64,000 nt of DNA from Azospirillum sp. TSO35-2 (GTDB lineage Bacteria > Pseudomonadota > Alphaproteobacteria > Azospirillales > Azospirillaceae). Position 1 is the first letter of the stretch, and each line of letters begins with the position of its first letter. Under the pieces are notes generated by a model. The model was not told the origin of the DNA. It searched no databases and saw only the letters and a program-made list of their open reading frames with translations. Made by a program: the position numbers and the translations under genes. Where the stretch lies: the NCBI RefSeq assembly GCF_003116095.1, contig NZ_LGRA01000008.1:652613-716612 (forward strand), in the 5' to 3' direction. Positions 63,971 through 64,000 of the stretch are shown piece after piece.

Positions 63971-64000
63971 CGGCGTGGTCCTGCTTGTTAAGAAAGAGGC

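Overview
The window is GC-rich, densely packed alphaproteobacterial DNA. The gene content points to Azospirillum or a close relative in the Rhodospirillales: a red-type RuBisCO operon with CbbX, a clade I nos (N2O reductase) cluster, many TPR-glycosyltransferases, an alphaproteobacterial-style Zur box, and auxin-catabolism genes. The genus is inferred from content. No rRNA, tRNA, CRISPR array or insertion sequence was seen.

Layout. 1-3617 (minus): N-terminal 1205 codons of a giant repeat adhesin that continues past the left edge. 4225-6327: a TPR/GT17 glycosyltransferase. 6347-17065: cbbR diverging from a complete Calvin-cycle operon, cbbL-S-E-X-F-P-T-A-Z. 17032-23939: four more TPR-plus-glycosyltransferase genes. 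24046-27544: a zinc-uptake region with three Zur-box-like palindromes controlling a small membrane peptide, znuC, znuB, znuA and two divergent orphan genes. 27554-32193 (minus): a three-gene cassette of a CXXCH cytochrome-like exported protein, a LodA-like quinoprotein (CTQ family) and its LodB-like flavoprotein. 32635-34640: exported TPR protein, ECF sigma factor and anti-sigma factor. 34670-43949 (minus): nosR-Z-D-F-Y-L-X plus a tatA/E gene, with a perfect FNR-type box upstream of nosR shared with a divergent ferritin-like diiron gene (44157-45077).

45093-61211 is a probable indole-3-acetic acid (auxin) catabolic locus. The rightward operon carries homologues of IacH, A, B, I, C, D, E, F and G followed by a hemerythrin gene. 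A divergent leftward operon encodes a branched-chain-amino-acid-type ABC transporter (binding protein, LivH, a LivM-LivG fusion, LivF), a ketopantoate-reductase-like enzyme and a class II aldolase, followed by a separate MarR regulator. The 0.7-kb divergent promoter region holds three related TTGC/GCAGC sites. 61498-63970 (minus): Asp/Glu/hydantoin racemase and two polyamine-type ABC permeases, whose partners should lie beyond the right edge.

Together the genes suggest a plant-associated facultative autotroph that can respire N2O, scavenge zinc, build glycosylated surface structures and consume plant auxin. Product names rest on motif and context recognition by eye; no database search was run. 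Start codons were chosen from Shine-Dalgarno spacing, operon overlaps and family N-termini.
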